64,000 bases of DNA from Nocardia alni. Its GTDB lineage: Bacteria > Actinomycetota > Actinomycetes > Mycobacteriales > Mycobacteriaceae. Each line of letters starts with the position of its first letter. Position 1 is the first letter of the stretch. The position numbers and the translations under genes were made by a program. Under the pieces are notes generated by a model. That model worked only from the letters and a program-made list of their open reading frames with translations, was not told where the DNA came from and did not search any database. This document shows, piece after piece, positions 43,467-52,107 of this stretch. The stretch is from assembly GCF_019038435.1 (NCBI RefSeq), contig NZ_JAGPOX010000002.1, positions 1 through 64,000 on the forward strand. Direction: 5' to 3'.

Positions 43467-45104
43467 GTGTACAACGCCGTCACAGACCCGATTCGAGGCA
43501 CTTCCGAGCCGGATCGGTACTGGACCAGTACCAATCTGGGTGAGGCTTGTCCCGAGGTGATGACCCCGATGTGCTGGAGCGTCTGGGAGGGCTCCGCCGA
43601 ACTCGGCTGGCTGTATTCGATGTCGGCCTTCGGCGTCATCCCCCGCAAGAAGGTCGTCGTATCGCCGGACGTCAACAAGCGGGGACTGTCGTGTTTCTAC
43701 GGCAGGCAGGCGCTCAACGTCGATGCGATCAAGCAGATCATGTCGGCGTTGCCCGGCGTCGACGGCGACGACTTCGAACGAGACCTGATGGGCAGCGTCC
43801 GGTCCGACGCGCCGACGTTCGACGGCAGTTTCAGGCGGGTTCCGGTGCTGATGTTCAAGGCTCCGATCGCGTTGTCGCGCACCGGCAAGCGGTTGCGCAA
43901 GGCGCACGACGAGATGTACGTCAAGTGGCTCACGACCGTCTACGAGTCCGAGGGTGGCAACGCGCCGCAGGGTATTCAGCCGATCGATCGTTTGGTCGCG
44001 GCCCGTGAGGATTTCGTCAGGATTTTCTCGCTGCACTGCGTCGTGCGGTTCATGTTCCAAGGCGGGCAGAGCGCGGTGACGGGCGCGGCGGAGCAGGCGG
44101 GTGATCCGGCACTGGCGGTCCAGTTGCTGTCGGGAGTCGGTGACGTCAACGAGACGCGTATGGCCGACGACCTGTGGCGGCTCGGACGAGGCGAGTTGAC
44201 CGAAGACGAGTTCCTGCGGGCCTGGGGCTATCACGGTCCGAACGAGGGAAATCCGTTCACCACCGTGTGGCGGGAGAATCCGGCGCCCATTCGGTCCCTG
44301 GCCGCGGCCAGTGCGGCGCGGGAGCGCCCCGCCGCGCGCGCCGCGCGGGCCCAGGTCGCGGGCGCCGAGGCCGAGAGCAGGCTGCTGGCCGCGACGCCCG
44401 CGCTGAAGCGTCCGGCGATGCGGTGGCTGATGCGCCGGATGCGCAATATCGTGCGGACGTTGCAGGTCGGCAAGGCGGCCTACCTCATGGCTATCGACGA
44501 ATGCCGATGGGCGGCAAGGAATTTCGGTGATCAGCAGGTCGCGCTCGGAAGATTGCAGCAGACCGACGACGTCTTCTTCTTCACCATCGAGGAGTGCCGG
44601 CAACTCGCCGTCGGCGAGTTGGACAATCCGCAGGAGATCGTGGATGTCCGCCGGGCGACGAGGGCCGAGTACAAGGCGATGGTCTTGCCGCTGGCATTTC
44701 GCGGCATGCCCGAGCCGATCACGATCGCTGCCGACATCGGGGGCAGCGGTGTCACCGAACTGAACGGCGCGGCCAGCGGCGGCGGGACCGCCGAGGGGCG
44801 CGCGCGGATCGTGACCGACCCCGAGCAGGAGGTGGATCTCGACCCCGGCGACATCCTCGTCTGCCGGTTCACCGATCCCAGTTGGGCGCCGCTGATGGCG
44901 CTGGCCGATGCGCTGGTGATCGATATCGGTGGTTCGGCGAGCCACGGCGCCGTCGTCGCCCGAGAACTCGGCATTCCCTACGTGATCGGAACCGAGAGCG
45001 GTACCCGCGCCCTGCGCGAGGGCGATCGGATCTTTGTCGACGGTACGAACAACCTGGTGCGAGTGCTCGAACGCGCCGATAAGGCGGGTTCCGCGTCCGT
45101 CTGA
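43467..45104 (+). CDS. Swivel-phosphohistidine protein A (type I): RPH-like, no ATP-grasp domain
   Basis: 545 residues from GTG 43467 (AAGGAGAAG upstream). It opens at the substrate-region signature (DPIRGTSEPDRYW, TNLGEACPEVMTPMCWSVW), lacks an ATP-binding domain, continues with a helical region (WGYHGPNEGNPF, about residue 255) and ends in a swivel domain: LVCRFTDPSWAPLM, IDIGGSASHGAVVAREL with the phosphorylatable His, then GIPYVIG. About 550 residues equals the substrate plus His domains of rifampin phosphotransferase (865 aa). Paralogous to B and C. Monocistronic behind an operator. Confidence 0.75.
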   Translation: MYNAVTDPIRGTSEPDRYWTSTNLGEACPEVMTPMCWSVWEGSAELGWLYSMSAFGVIPRKKVVVSPDVNKRGLSCFYGRQALNVDAIKQIMSALPGVDGDDFERDLMGSVRSDAPTFDGSFRRVPVLMFKAPIALSRTGKRLRKAHDEMYVKWLTTVYESEGGNAPQGIQPIDRLVAAREDFVRIFSLHCVVRFMFQGGQSAVTGAAEQAGDPALAVQLLSGVGDVNETRMADDLWRLGRGELTEDEFLRAWGYHGPNEGNPFTTVWRENPAPIRSLAAASAARERPAARAARAQVAGAEAESRLLAATPALKRPAMRWLMRRMRNIVRTLQVGKAAYLMAIDECRWAARNFGDQQVALGRLQQTDDVFFFTIEECRQLAVGELDNPQEIVDVRRATRAEYKAMVLPLAFRGMPEPITIAADIGGSGVTELNGAASGGGTAEGRARIVTDPEQEVDLDPGDILVCRFTDPSWAPLMALADALVIDIGGSASHGAVVARELGIPYVIGTESGTRALREGDRIFVDGTNNLVRVLERADKAGSASV

Positions 45105-45114
45105 CGAAACGAGA

Positions 45115-45155
45115 ACTCCGGGCTCGGGCACCGATGAGGTGTTCGAGCCCGGAGT
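45115..45155. terminator. Bidirectional terminator
   Basis: Perfect 12-bp inverted repeat (45115-45126 with 45144-45155), extended by flanking CGAAAC/GTTTCG, between convergent genes A and B. Confidence 0.75.
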
Positions 45156-45173
45156 GGTTTCGTGCGCCGGCAG

Positions 45174-46784
45174 TCAGGCGGGCACGTGCCTTTCGACTAT
45201 GGTGACCACGCCCGAGGACCCGTCGACCCGGATGAGGTCGCCCGTGCGTATCGTCCGCGAACCCGATCCGGTGTTGATGACACAGGGAATGCCGAGTTCA
45301 CGGGCGACGATCGCACCGTGACTGGCGGTACTGCCGATATCGATGACGACTGCGTCCACCAACGTGAACAACGGCGTCCAACTGGGATTCGTCGTCCGGC
45401 ACACCAATATGTCGCCGCTTTCGAACAGTTCGTCGTCCACCGCATCCTGCACGACCCTCGCGCGGCCTTGGACAACGCCGTTACTCGCGCCGATACCCGT
45501 GATCTCGGTGGTGGCGGCGTCGAGCGCGGCTTCGCCGAGCGGCTCCGGAACACCGTAGAAGGTCATGGGGAGATCGATGCCGGTGTATTCCTTGCGGCGC
45601 TGACGCCTGAAGGCGATGAGCTCGTGGAGATTGCCCGGCGCGGTGTCGATTTCCTCGATCGTCATGAAGAAGACGTCTTCAGGATTGCCGAGTACTCCGC
45701 GTTGGTGGAGCTCCGCCCCGATACGGCGTGCGGCCGCCCGGCATCCATCGAGCGCGATGTGATAGGTCGCCTTTCCCAGCTCGAGATTGCGGACCTGAAC
45801 CGCGGCCTGCCGGAACAGGAACCGGGCCAGCCGCCGCCGAATCGGCGACAGGGCGGCGAGCAGTTCCCGCTCGGCTTCCTCGCGCGCGACCCTCGCGGCC
45901 TGCGGACCGGTCCGGACCTCATCGGCCGAGCGCGCGGCGACCGACCGCACCAGCGTACGCAGGGGCGTCTGGTCCTCCCGCCACGACGACGTCCACACCA
46001 TCCCCTCGTTCGGCCCGTAGTACCCGTGCTGTTCGAGGAAGCCCCGCATGCCGAGGCTGCCGTTGCCCAGCGCCCAAATGTCTTCGGCCAGAACGGATTC
46101 ACTGACATCGCCGAATCCGGAGAACACCGTCAGGGCGAGTTCGGGGCGACCGCACGAGCGGGCCAGATCCGTCAGCGCGCCCTGTACGCCCTGAAGGAAG
46201 GTGCGCACCCGAATGTGCACACTCATCGTCTCGCGGAACCGTTGGGCGGACGAACGGAGGTCGGCCAGCGAATCGCCACTGCCGCAGCCGTCCAGCACCT
46301 CCTTTCGCCACCATTCGAGAGTCTCCTGATGGCGTGTGCGCAGTTCGGTGTTCGTGCGCCGGTACGCGACAGGCAATTTCGCGAGCATCGCCGGCACTCG
46401 GCGGTTCGATCCCTTCTCGTCGGGCATTCCGGCACGCACCGTGCCGCATACATCCCTTTCGAAGTCGTTCGGCGAGGCGCCGGGCACCGAGCCCATGAAG
46501 TTGCGCACGTAGTCGACGTTGAGCGCATGGCGGCCGTAGAACGGAAACGTCTGGCGCAGATTGGGATCCGAGGGCAGGTAGACGTCCGTCTTGCGCATGA
46601 TCCCGAGGTCGCACCACGCTTGCCGGACGGCGAGCTCGAAATTGTCCCAAACGCTCCAGTCCAGGGCGGCCAGAATGCCCGGCGTCACTTCGCTGGTGTT
46701 GGCCAAGGTCCAGAAACGGCCGGGCTCGGAGCCCCCGTGAACCGGATCGAACAGCTGGTCGGTGGCTGAGGTCAGCGCACTCAT
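45174..46784 (-). CDS. Swivel-phosphohistidine protein B (type I): RPH-like, no ATP-grasp domain
   Basis: 536 residues; ATG 46782-46784 overlaps the stop of the upstream gene (ATGA). Same plan as A: DPVHGGSEPGRFW, TLANTSEVTPGILAALDWSVW at the start, HGYYGPNEGMVW in the middle, ILVCRTTNPSWTPLF and IDIGSTASHGAIVAREL (phospho-His) at the end. Divergence from A and C in the middle suggests a different substrate. Co-transcribed with the lipocalin-like gene at 46781-47794. Confidence 0.75.
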   Translation of the reverse strand: MSALTSATDQLFDPVHGGSEPGRFWTLANTSEVTPGILAALDWSVWDNFELAVRQAWCDLGIMRKTDVYLPSDPNLRQTFPFYGRHALNVDYVRNFMGSVPGASPNDFERDVCGTVRAGMPDEKGSNRRVPAMLAKLPVAYRRTNTELRTRHQETLEWWRKEVLDGCGSGDSLADLRSSAQRFRETMSVHIRVRTFLQGVQGALTDLARSCGRPELALTVFSGFGDVSESVLAEDIWALGNGSLGMRGFLEQHGYYGPNEGMVWTSSWREDQTPLRTLVRSVAARSADEVRTGPQAARVAREEAERELLAALSPIRRRLARFLFRQAAVQVRNLELGKATYHIALDGCRAAARRIGAELHQRGVLGNPEDVFFMTIEEIDTAPGNLHELIAFRRQRRKEYTGIDLPMTFYGVPEPLGEAALDAATTEITGIGASNGVVQGRARVVQDAVDDELFESGDILVCRTTNPSWTPLFTLVDAVVIDIGSTASHGAIVARELGIPCVINTGSGSRTIRTGDLIRVDGSSGVVTIVERHVPA

Positions 46785-47794
46785 GCCGGCCTGCCGTCCG
46801 GCCCGATCCGATCGGTGAAGCCCTCGTTCCACGTGAGCCCGTCCGCGAGCGTCCGGGTATCGCCCACCAACCGGCTCTGACCCAGCTGCGCCCGGTAGTT
46901 CGCCCAGCGCGACTCGGAGAACTCGGTCATCCGGCCGTTCTCCGGGCCCGCGAACTGGTAGGTCTTGTCGCCGACACCCCACTTCGCCTCCGTCGGCCAC
47001 GCGCCGGCATCGAGCGTGAAGACGGGATCGGTGCAGTTGGTCATCGCGACGTCGCCATTGCTCTGCACCACCACGCCCGGGCTGAACCCCTCGCGTCCGC
47101 TGACCAGGTGGCCCCACTCGAAGCTGCCGTCGTCGAACTTGTTGCAGAACACGTGCCACATGATCTGGTAGTCGGTGAAGTAGCCGTATTCCTTCCACTC
47201 GAGGCCGTGACGCCAGAAGGCGTTGTCGAACCAGATCGGCCCCGAGACCCGCTTGCCCTGGAACAGGCCCTCCATCCAGAAACACGTCGAGGTGTACATC
47301 AACGGCCGGTCGAGCGACGGGATGTAGAACTGCACGCCGAGCCCGACCGAGGGGCCTTCCAGCGACAGGATGTCTCCCTCGTTGTAGACCAGTCGCTCCC
47401 GGGTGAATTCGAGATCGACCGGCTGCTCACCGGCCGGCAACGTGTCCTTGGGCAGCCGCTGGAAGACCGGATCGAACCAGCGGCGCGACTTGCCGTCCAG
47501 CACGCGACGCAATTCGCCGCGTGCGCTTCGCCCGGAATCCTTGTGCACGTTGAGTTCTGCGGATGCGTCGCCGTGCTGTGTCATGACGAAACAACCCGAG
47601 GTCAACGAACCGACGAACTTGCGTTCGCTGCAGTAGGTCAGCCCGTCTTCGTCACGGAAGAAGCCGTAGAGCCACGTCGTCTGCAGGCCGATGCCGTGTT
47701 TGCTCGTCAGTAGCGCCATGTCCTCGGGGCTCGGGTCGAACGTTCCGACAACCGGCTGTGTACCGAAATCGCCTAGCTTGTGCGAAGCCATCAT
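46781..47794 (-). CDS. Lipocalin-like protein coupled to swivel protein B
   Basis: 337 residues from ATG 47792-47794 (AGGAGTG upstream). Conserved features shared with the protein at 48225: YCSERKFVGSLTSGCFVM, SARGELRRVL, WFDPVFQR, a RHGLEWKEYGYFTDYQ segment, DDGSFEWGHLVSGREGFSPG and a C-terminal SESRW. Beta-rich, no signal peptide. I cannot name a domain with certainty; it looks distantly related to CrtC/AttH-type lipocalin proteins. Overlap with the phosphotransferase gene suggests the two act on one substrate. Confidence 0.55.
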   Translation of the reverse strand: MMASHKLGDFGTQPVVGTFDPSPEDMALLTSKHGIGLQTTWLYGFFRDEDGLTYCSERKFVGSLTSGCFVMTQHGDASAELNVHKDSGRSARGELRRVLDGKSRRWFDPVFQRLPKDTLPAGEQPVDLEFTRERLVYNEGDILSLEGPSVGLGVQFYIPSLDRPLMYTSTCFWMEGLFQGKRVSGPIWFDNAFWRHGLEWKEYGYFTDYQIMWHVFCNKFDDGSFEWGHLVSGREGFSPGVVVQSNGDVAMTNCTDPVFTLDAGAWPTEAKWGVGDKTYQFAGPENGRMTEFSESRWANYRAQLGQSRLVGDTRTLADGLTWNEGFTDRIGPDGRPA

Positions 47795-47859
47795 CACTCC
47801 TGATACGTAGGGCGGCTCCATGTATCGAGCCGATGTGATGTTAGTCTCTCCGCGACAGA

Positions 47860-47877
47860 TAGTCTAGTAGGCGAATA
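47860..47877. promoter_or_regulatory. MarR-type operator, TAGTCTA-N4-GCGAATA
   Basis: Shared motif between the divergent B and C operons; exact first half-site. No other gene is seen in 47795-48224. Confidence 0.5.
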
Positions 47878-48224
47878 TCTATGGATAAATGTTCTGGATT
47901 GCGACCACATATCGCCGTCCGGGGTGATACAAATATTGCAGAAGGTATCGCCGGGCCCTCGCCGGCGGGACGAGCGTCGAAGGTCGGATCGGTACCTTCC
48001 TTGTAGTGCAAGGGATTTCGGGCAACGTGCACCATGGAGGCGATGCCTCCGCAGCGACCGCGCGGACAATCGCGATACGCCCACGGCTTCATGTATCGCG
48101 CTGTCGCGGCGGGCCGCCGCTGGCAGATCGGCCCGCCGCTTGCCTGCCACCTCGGAAAGATCAATAGCCGATGAACATTACTGGAAGGTTTCGACATGCG
48201 AATCCGGAACCATGAGAGGTCGCG

Positions 48225-49256
48225 ATGACGAACGGTGAAGCGGGCGCACCCGAGTTCGGCGAATTCGACTTCCGCACGATCGTCGGCGTCTTCCGGCCTC
48301 GAGTGGCAACCATGCAGCCGACGTCGATGTACCACGGTATGGGCATGCAGGTGCAGTACACCTACGCCTACCTCGGTGACGACCAGGGCAACTCGTACGT
48401 CGTCGAGCGCAAGTACATCGGCTCGATGACCGGCGGGCTCTACCTCATGTGCGACGAAAACGGCGCGCTGAGCCTGCGCCCGGAGACCAGGCTCAGTGCG
48501 CGAGGTGAACTGCGCCGATTCAGTTCACCGGAGATTCGTCGATGGTCCGAGCCGGTTCTGCAGCGCACCCGTCGTGAAATCGCGCCCCACGACGAGCGGC
48601 CGCTGACCGTGGAGTTGACCGACAGCTCCGTACTGTGGGATGAGGGAGATCTCCTCCATCTCGAAGGAACACCGGGCGCACTCGGAGTGCAGGGCTATGC
48701 GCCGATGCCATCGGACCCCTGGTTCTATTCCGAATACCCGTGCCGGGTAACAGGGACGGTCGTCGGGCGGCCGTGTTGCGGAATCATGGTGGTCGAGACC
48801 GGCTACTGGAAGCACGGGGTGGAACCCAAGGAGGCGCGGTTCTTCCAGGAGATCGAACACAGCTTCAACGCATTCGGCAATCTGCTGGACGACGGCACGA
48901 TGCAGTGGGGAACACTCGTACGCGGCGGGCGGGGGATGGGCGTCGCCGCGGTGGTCGAAGACTCGAGCGGAATCGGCAAGGTCGTCCTCGCGAGCAGCGA
49001 CCTCGACTGCCGCTACCGTATCGAGGATTCCGGTCAGATCCATTATGCCGAACAGGAATCCGCGGGCCAGATCTGGGAATTCCGATCCGACGCGACCGGC
49101 CATATGGACGACTTCGAAGCCTCGCGGTGGGATGGCTACGGGTCGATGGCGGGCATCAGCACCCTGCGTGGCGACAGCCGCGAAGTCGAATTCGGGTACG
49201 GATGGTTCGAGTACTTCGGCGACCGTATTCCAGCGGGCAAGCGAATAGAGGCCTGA
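48225..49256 (+). CDS. Lipocalin-like protein upstream of swivel protein C
   Basis: 343 residues; paralogue of the protein at 46781 (VERKYIGSMTGGLYLM, SARGELRRFSS, WSEPVLQR, KHGVEPKEARFFQEI, DDGTMQWGTLVRGGRGMG, FEASRWDGYGSM). Divergent from it, so the B and C operons look like a duplicated unit. Two bases separate it from the TetR gene. Function unresolved; proposed hydratase or substrate-binding partner. Confidence 0.55.
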   Translation: MTNGEAGAPEFGEFDFRTIVGVFRPRVATMQPTSMYHGMGMQVQYTYAYLGDDQGNSYVVERKYIGSMTGGLYLMCDENGALSLRPETRLSARGELRRFSSPEIRRWSEPVLQRTRREIAPHDERPLTVELTDSSVLWDEGDLLHLEGTPGALGVQGYAPMPSDPWFYSEYPCRVTGTVVGRPCCGIMVVETGYWKHGVEPKEARFFQEIEHSFNAFGNLLDDGTMQWGTLVRGGRGMGVAAVVEDSSGIGKVVLASSDLDCRYRIEDSGQIHYAEQESAGQIWEFRSDATGHMDDFEASRWDGYGSMAGISTLRGDSREVEFGYGWFEYFGDRIPAGKRIEA

Positions 49257-49257
49257 G

Positions 49258-49878
49258 ATGTCCACCCCGGACACCCGCTCCAGCCGGCGCCGCGCGATCA
49301 TCGAAGCGGCACGAGTAACATTGCGGGACAAGGGTTTCGATGGCACCCGGATGGAAGACATCGCCGGTCAGGTGGGGATCGCGCGCCCCAACCTGTACCG
49401 ATACTTCTCCAACAAGGAAGATCTGGTACGCGCCCTGCTCGAAACCGAGATCGTATCGGTCAATAATCAGCGGCGACACCTGATCCCGCTCAGTGGCTCT
49501 GTTCGCGACCTCATTGTCGAGTCGTTGGTGATCGGCGCGGAACTGTCCGCCTGCAACGAATTGCTCGCGGTTGTCTTCGACGAAGATCTGGGCCGGGTCG
49601 CCGCGCGGTTGGTCGCGGTAGACAGCGATCTGATGTCGATGGAATGCGACTATTGGAAACCGATACTCGAGTACGGCCGAGGTCGCGGCGAGTTGATGGC
49701 CGGCCTCTCCGATGAACGGATTCTGCACTGGTTCATGTCCAATCACTACGTGTTCATGGCCCGGCGTGAATTGGTCAGCGGCAGCATGCGCTCGTGGATC
49801 GAGGACTTCGTGGTGCCACCGGTCTTGGCCGCCCCTGCGGGCAATGCGACAGTACGAGATCGAAGGAAGCCATTATGA
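49258..49878 (+). CDS. TetR-family regulator inside the C operon
   Basis: 206 residues. HTH: RRAIIEAARVTLRDKGFDGT, MEDIAGQVGIARPNLYRYFSNKEDLVRALLE. The ligand domain (about 60-195) resembles steroid/lipid-responsive TetR proteins only generally. It overlaps gene C (ATGA), so it is made with the enzyme it may control. A second control layer beneath the MarR operators is likely. Confidence 0.8.
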   Translation: MSTPDTRSSRRRAIIEAARVTLRDKGFDGTRMEDIAGQVGIARPNLYRYFSNKEDLVRALLETEIVSVNNQRRHLIPLSGSVRDLIVESLVIGAELSACNELLAVVFDEDLGRVAARLVAVDSDLMSMECDYWKPILEYGRGRGELMAGLSDERILHWFMSNHYVFMARRELVSGSMRSWIEDFVVPPVLAAPAGNATVRDRRKPL

Positions 49879-51545
49879 CCGACCGTGCCACAACCGCCGC
49901 CTACGATCCGGTCCGTGGCGATAGCGAACCCGGACGCTACTGGTCCACAACGAATACCGCCGAGGCCACTCCGTTGATACTCAGTCCCTTGTGCTGGAGC
50001 GTGTGGGGCGACGGGCTGGAGACTGCGTGGCTACGTTCGATGGGCCAGTTCGGCGTACTCTCGCGGCGAGAACAGATCATGTCCGACGATATGAATCGTC
50101 GCTCCACCGCCGCGATCTACGGTCATCAAGCGGTGAATGTCGATGTATTGCGTGTAGTCCTCGCGAGACTTCCCGGCGTCTCGCCCGATGACGTCGAACG
50201 TGACCTTCTCGGTAGTGTCCGACCGGATTTGCCGCGGGAACCGATCGCGCGGCACCGGCTTCCGATAATCATGGCGAAATTGCCTGTGGCATTGCTCCGA
50301 CTCGATTCTCGGCACGCCGCGCTCTGCGCCGATCAGAGTCAGTGGTGGAAACGGGAAGTGTTCGATCCGACCGCGGGTGGGATCGCGCCGCGTACAGACG
50401 CACTGGATCGGCTGAGCAGCGCAGCCGCACGATTCGGCAGCGCCATGCAACTTCATGCCACAGTTCGATTCTTGATCCCCGCGGCCGAAGGCGCCGTCAT
50501 CGCTGCGGCCGAGAAGGCCGGGGTGCCGACCCTCGCCGGCGCCGCGTTGCGCGGATACGGAAGTATCACCGAGACTCGAATGGCCGAGGCCTTGTGGAAG
50601 GTGGCTCACGAGGGCGGCGATCTCAGCGCGTTTCTCGCCGTATACGGTTTTCACGGCCCGAATGAGGGGAACGTATACACCAGATCATGGCGCGAGGACC
50701 CATCGCCGGTCCACAAACTTGTAGATTCCTTTCGTGCTCGACCCGGCCTCATTTCTCCCAGGTCTCGTGAATCGCAGACTATGCAGGCACGGGTCGCGGC
50801 CGAGCGCGAGTTGCTGTCCGCGGTACCGAAACTCAACCGGCCCACCACCCGCTTCATGCTGCGGCGAGCCGCAGGACTGACTCGCAAGCTCGAACTCACC
50901 AAGGCCGCTTACCTGATGGCGTTGGACGGCTGTCGTGCGGCCGCCAGAGACCTGGGCGCGCAACACGTTTCGGACGGGCGCCTGGCCGATGTCGAGGATG
51001 TCTTCTTCCTGACCGTCGCCGAACTCGAAGCTATGCGAGACGACAGTTCGGTGCGGGTCGAGGACCGCATTGCCTACCGGCGCGCGCAACGCGCGATTTA
51101 CGAAGAACTATCCCTTCCGACCACTTTCACCGGGATGCCCAGCGCCACAAGCGAAGTCACCGCCGCCGAATACCCCGATCGACGGGTACTCGAAGGGAAG
51201 GCATCCGGCGGCAGCCGCCGAGAGGGCCGAGCCCGCGTGCTCACCGATCCCGACGCGGACGCCGACCTGGAGGAGGGTGACATTCTCGTCTGCCGATTCA
51301 CCGATCCGAGCTGGACGCCATTGATGATGCTGGCCTCAGCGCTCGTGATCGATATCGGTAGTCAGTCGAGTCATGGCGCGGTGGTGGCTCGCGAGCTCGG
51401 TATTCCGTATGTCATCGGTACCGATATCGGAACCCGGGTGATCCGCGATGGCGACCACCTGGTGGTCGATGGTGGAGCGAACACCGTGACGATCGCGCAT
51501 CGTCGGGGTCAGGACCGGCCGTTCGTTCGGTCCGAATCGGTATGA
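49875..51545 (+). CDS. Swivel-phosphohistidine protein C (type I): RPH-like, no ATP-grasp domain
   Basis: 556 residues; GAAGGAAG precedes ATG 49875. Starts YDPVRGDSEPGRYW and TNTAEATPLILSPLCWSVW, has YGFHGPNEGNVY in the middle, and ends with LVCRFTDPSWTPLM, IDIGSQSSHGAVVAREL (phospho-His) and GIPYVIG. No ATP-grasp domain. Its last 37 bases overlap, tail to tail, the SnoaL-like gene on the other strand. Third member of type I. Confidence 0.75.
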   Translation: MTDRATTAAYDPVRGDSEPGRYWSTTNTAEATPLILSPLCWSVWGDGLETAWLRSMGQFGVLSRREQIMSDDMNRRSTAAIYGHQAVNVDVLRVVLARLPGVSPDDVERDLLGSVRPDLPREPIARHRLPIIMAKLPVALLRLDSRHAALCADQSQWWKREVFDPTAGGIAPRTDALDRLSSAAARFGSAMQLHATVRFLIPAAEGAVIAAAEKAGVPTLAGAALRGYGSITETRMAEALWKVAHEGGDLSAFLAVYGFHGPNEGNVYTRSWREDPSPVHKLVDSFRARPGLISPRSRESQTMQARVAAERELLSAVPKLNRPTTRFMLRRAAGLTRKLELTKAAYLMALDGCRAAARDLGAQHVSDGRLADVEDVFFLTVAELEAMRDDSSVRVEDRIAYRRAQRAIYEELSLPTTFTGMPSATSEVTAAEYPDRRVLEGKASGGSRREGRARVLTDPDADADLEEGDILVCRFTDPSWTPLMMLASALVIDIGSQSSHGAVVARELGIPYVIGTDIGTRVIRDGDHLVVDGGANTVTIAHRRGQDRPFVRSESV

Positions 51546-52099
51546 GCGTCATACCAGGTCGATATCCACTGGTCGAACGCTGATTCGTAGGCCAGATCCG
51601 AGCCGTTCCGGGTTCCGTTGACGAATGTGGCTCGCTCGCCCTCGGCGGCCGCCGAGGCCTCCGAGGACAGCGGGTCCCGCGCCGACCAGTCCCGGACCAG
51701 GACCCGTCGGCTGATCGCCCACTGTCCGTCCGCCCGAATGAATCGGTCGATGTACCGGCCCCCGAAGCGGTAGGTGTGGCGATCCGGGTCCGTGGCACGG
51801 CTCTCGTGGTGAGCGACGAAATACGTCTCCACGTGCGCGGTGTCTCCGGTGATCTCGATCAGGCAGTTGTGGACGGCGTGCGATGTCACTTCGTAACGTT
51901 CGGTGAGGACGGTGACGGCGTGTTCGGCGAAGCCGTGCGCGTCGCCGCGGTACCGGCCGTGTACGTCCAGCGCGTCCGGGTGGTAGCAGGACCGGACCAG
52001 CTCGACATCGCCCCGATCGATCCCCCGGCAGTAGCGCAGAATCACGCGCCGGATGGCTCGCTCGTCGAGTAGCAACTGCAGGTCATCGTGCTGCGGCAT
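51509..52099 (-). CDS. SnoaL-like protein paired with swivel protein D
   Basis: 196 residues, NTF2-like fold: DERAIRRVILRYCRGIDRGD, ELVRSCYHPDALDVHGRY, SHAVHNCLIEITGD and FGGRYIDRFIRADGQWAISRR. Paralogue of the protein at 28537. It ends the five-gene minus-strand operon starting at 57040 and lies 8 bases after gene D. Likely dehydratase or isomerase on the substrate handled by D (inference). Confidence 0.75.
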   Translation of the reverse strand: MPQHDDLQLLLDERAIRRVILRYCRGIDRGDVELVRSCYHPDALDVHGRYRGDAHGFAEHAVTVLTERYEVTSHAVHNCLIEITGDTAHVETYFVAHHESRATDPDRHTYRFGGRYIDRFIRADGQWAISRRVLVRDWSARDPLSSEASAAAEGERATFVNGTRNGSDLAYESAFDQWISTWYDAHTDSDRTNGRS

Positions 52100-52107
52100 T
52101 CGTACTC

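Noticed and set aside
43365..45131. 588-residue minus-strand frame
   Set aside because: Antisense of gene A, with His/Arg/Gly-rich composition and no family motif.
45162..46769. 535-residue plus-strand frame
   Set aside because: Antisense of gene B; the minus-strand frame has conserved swivel motifs and an ATGA start overlap.
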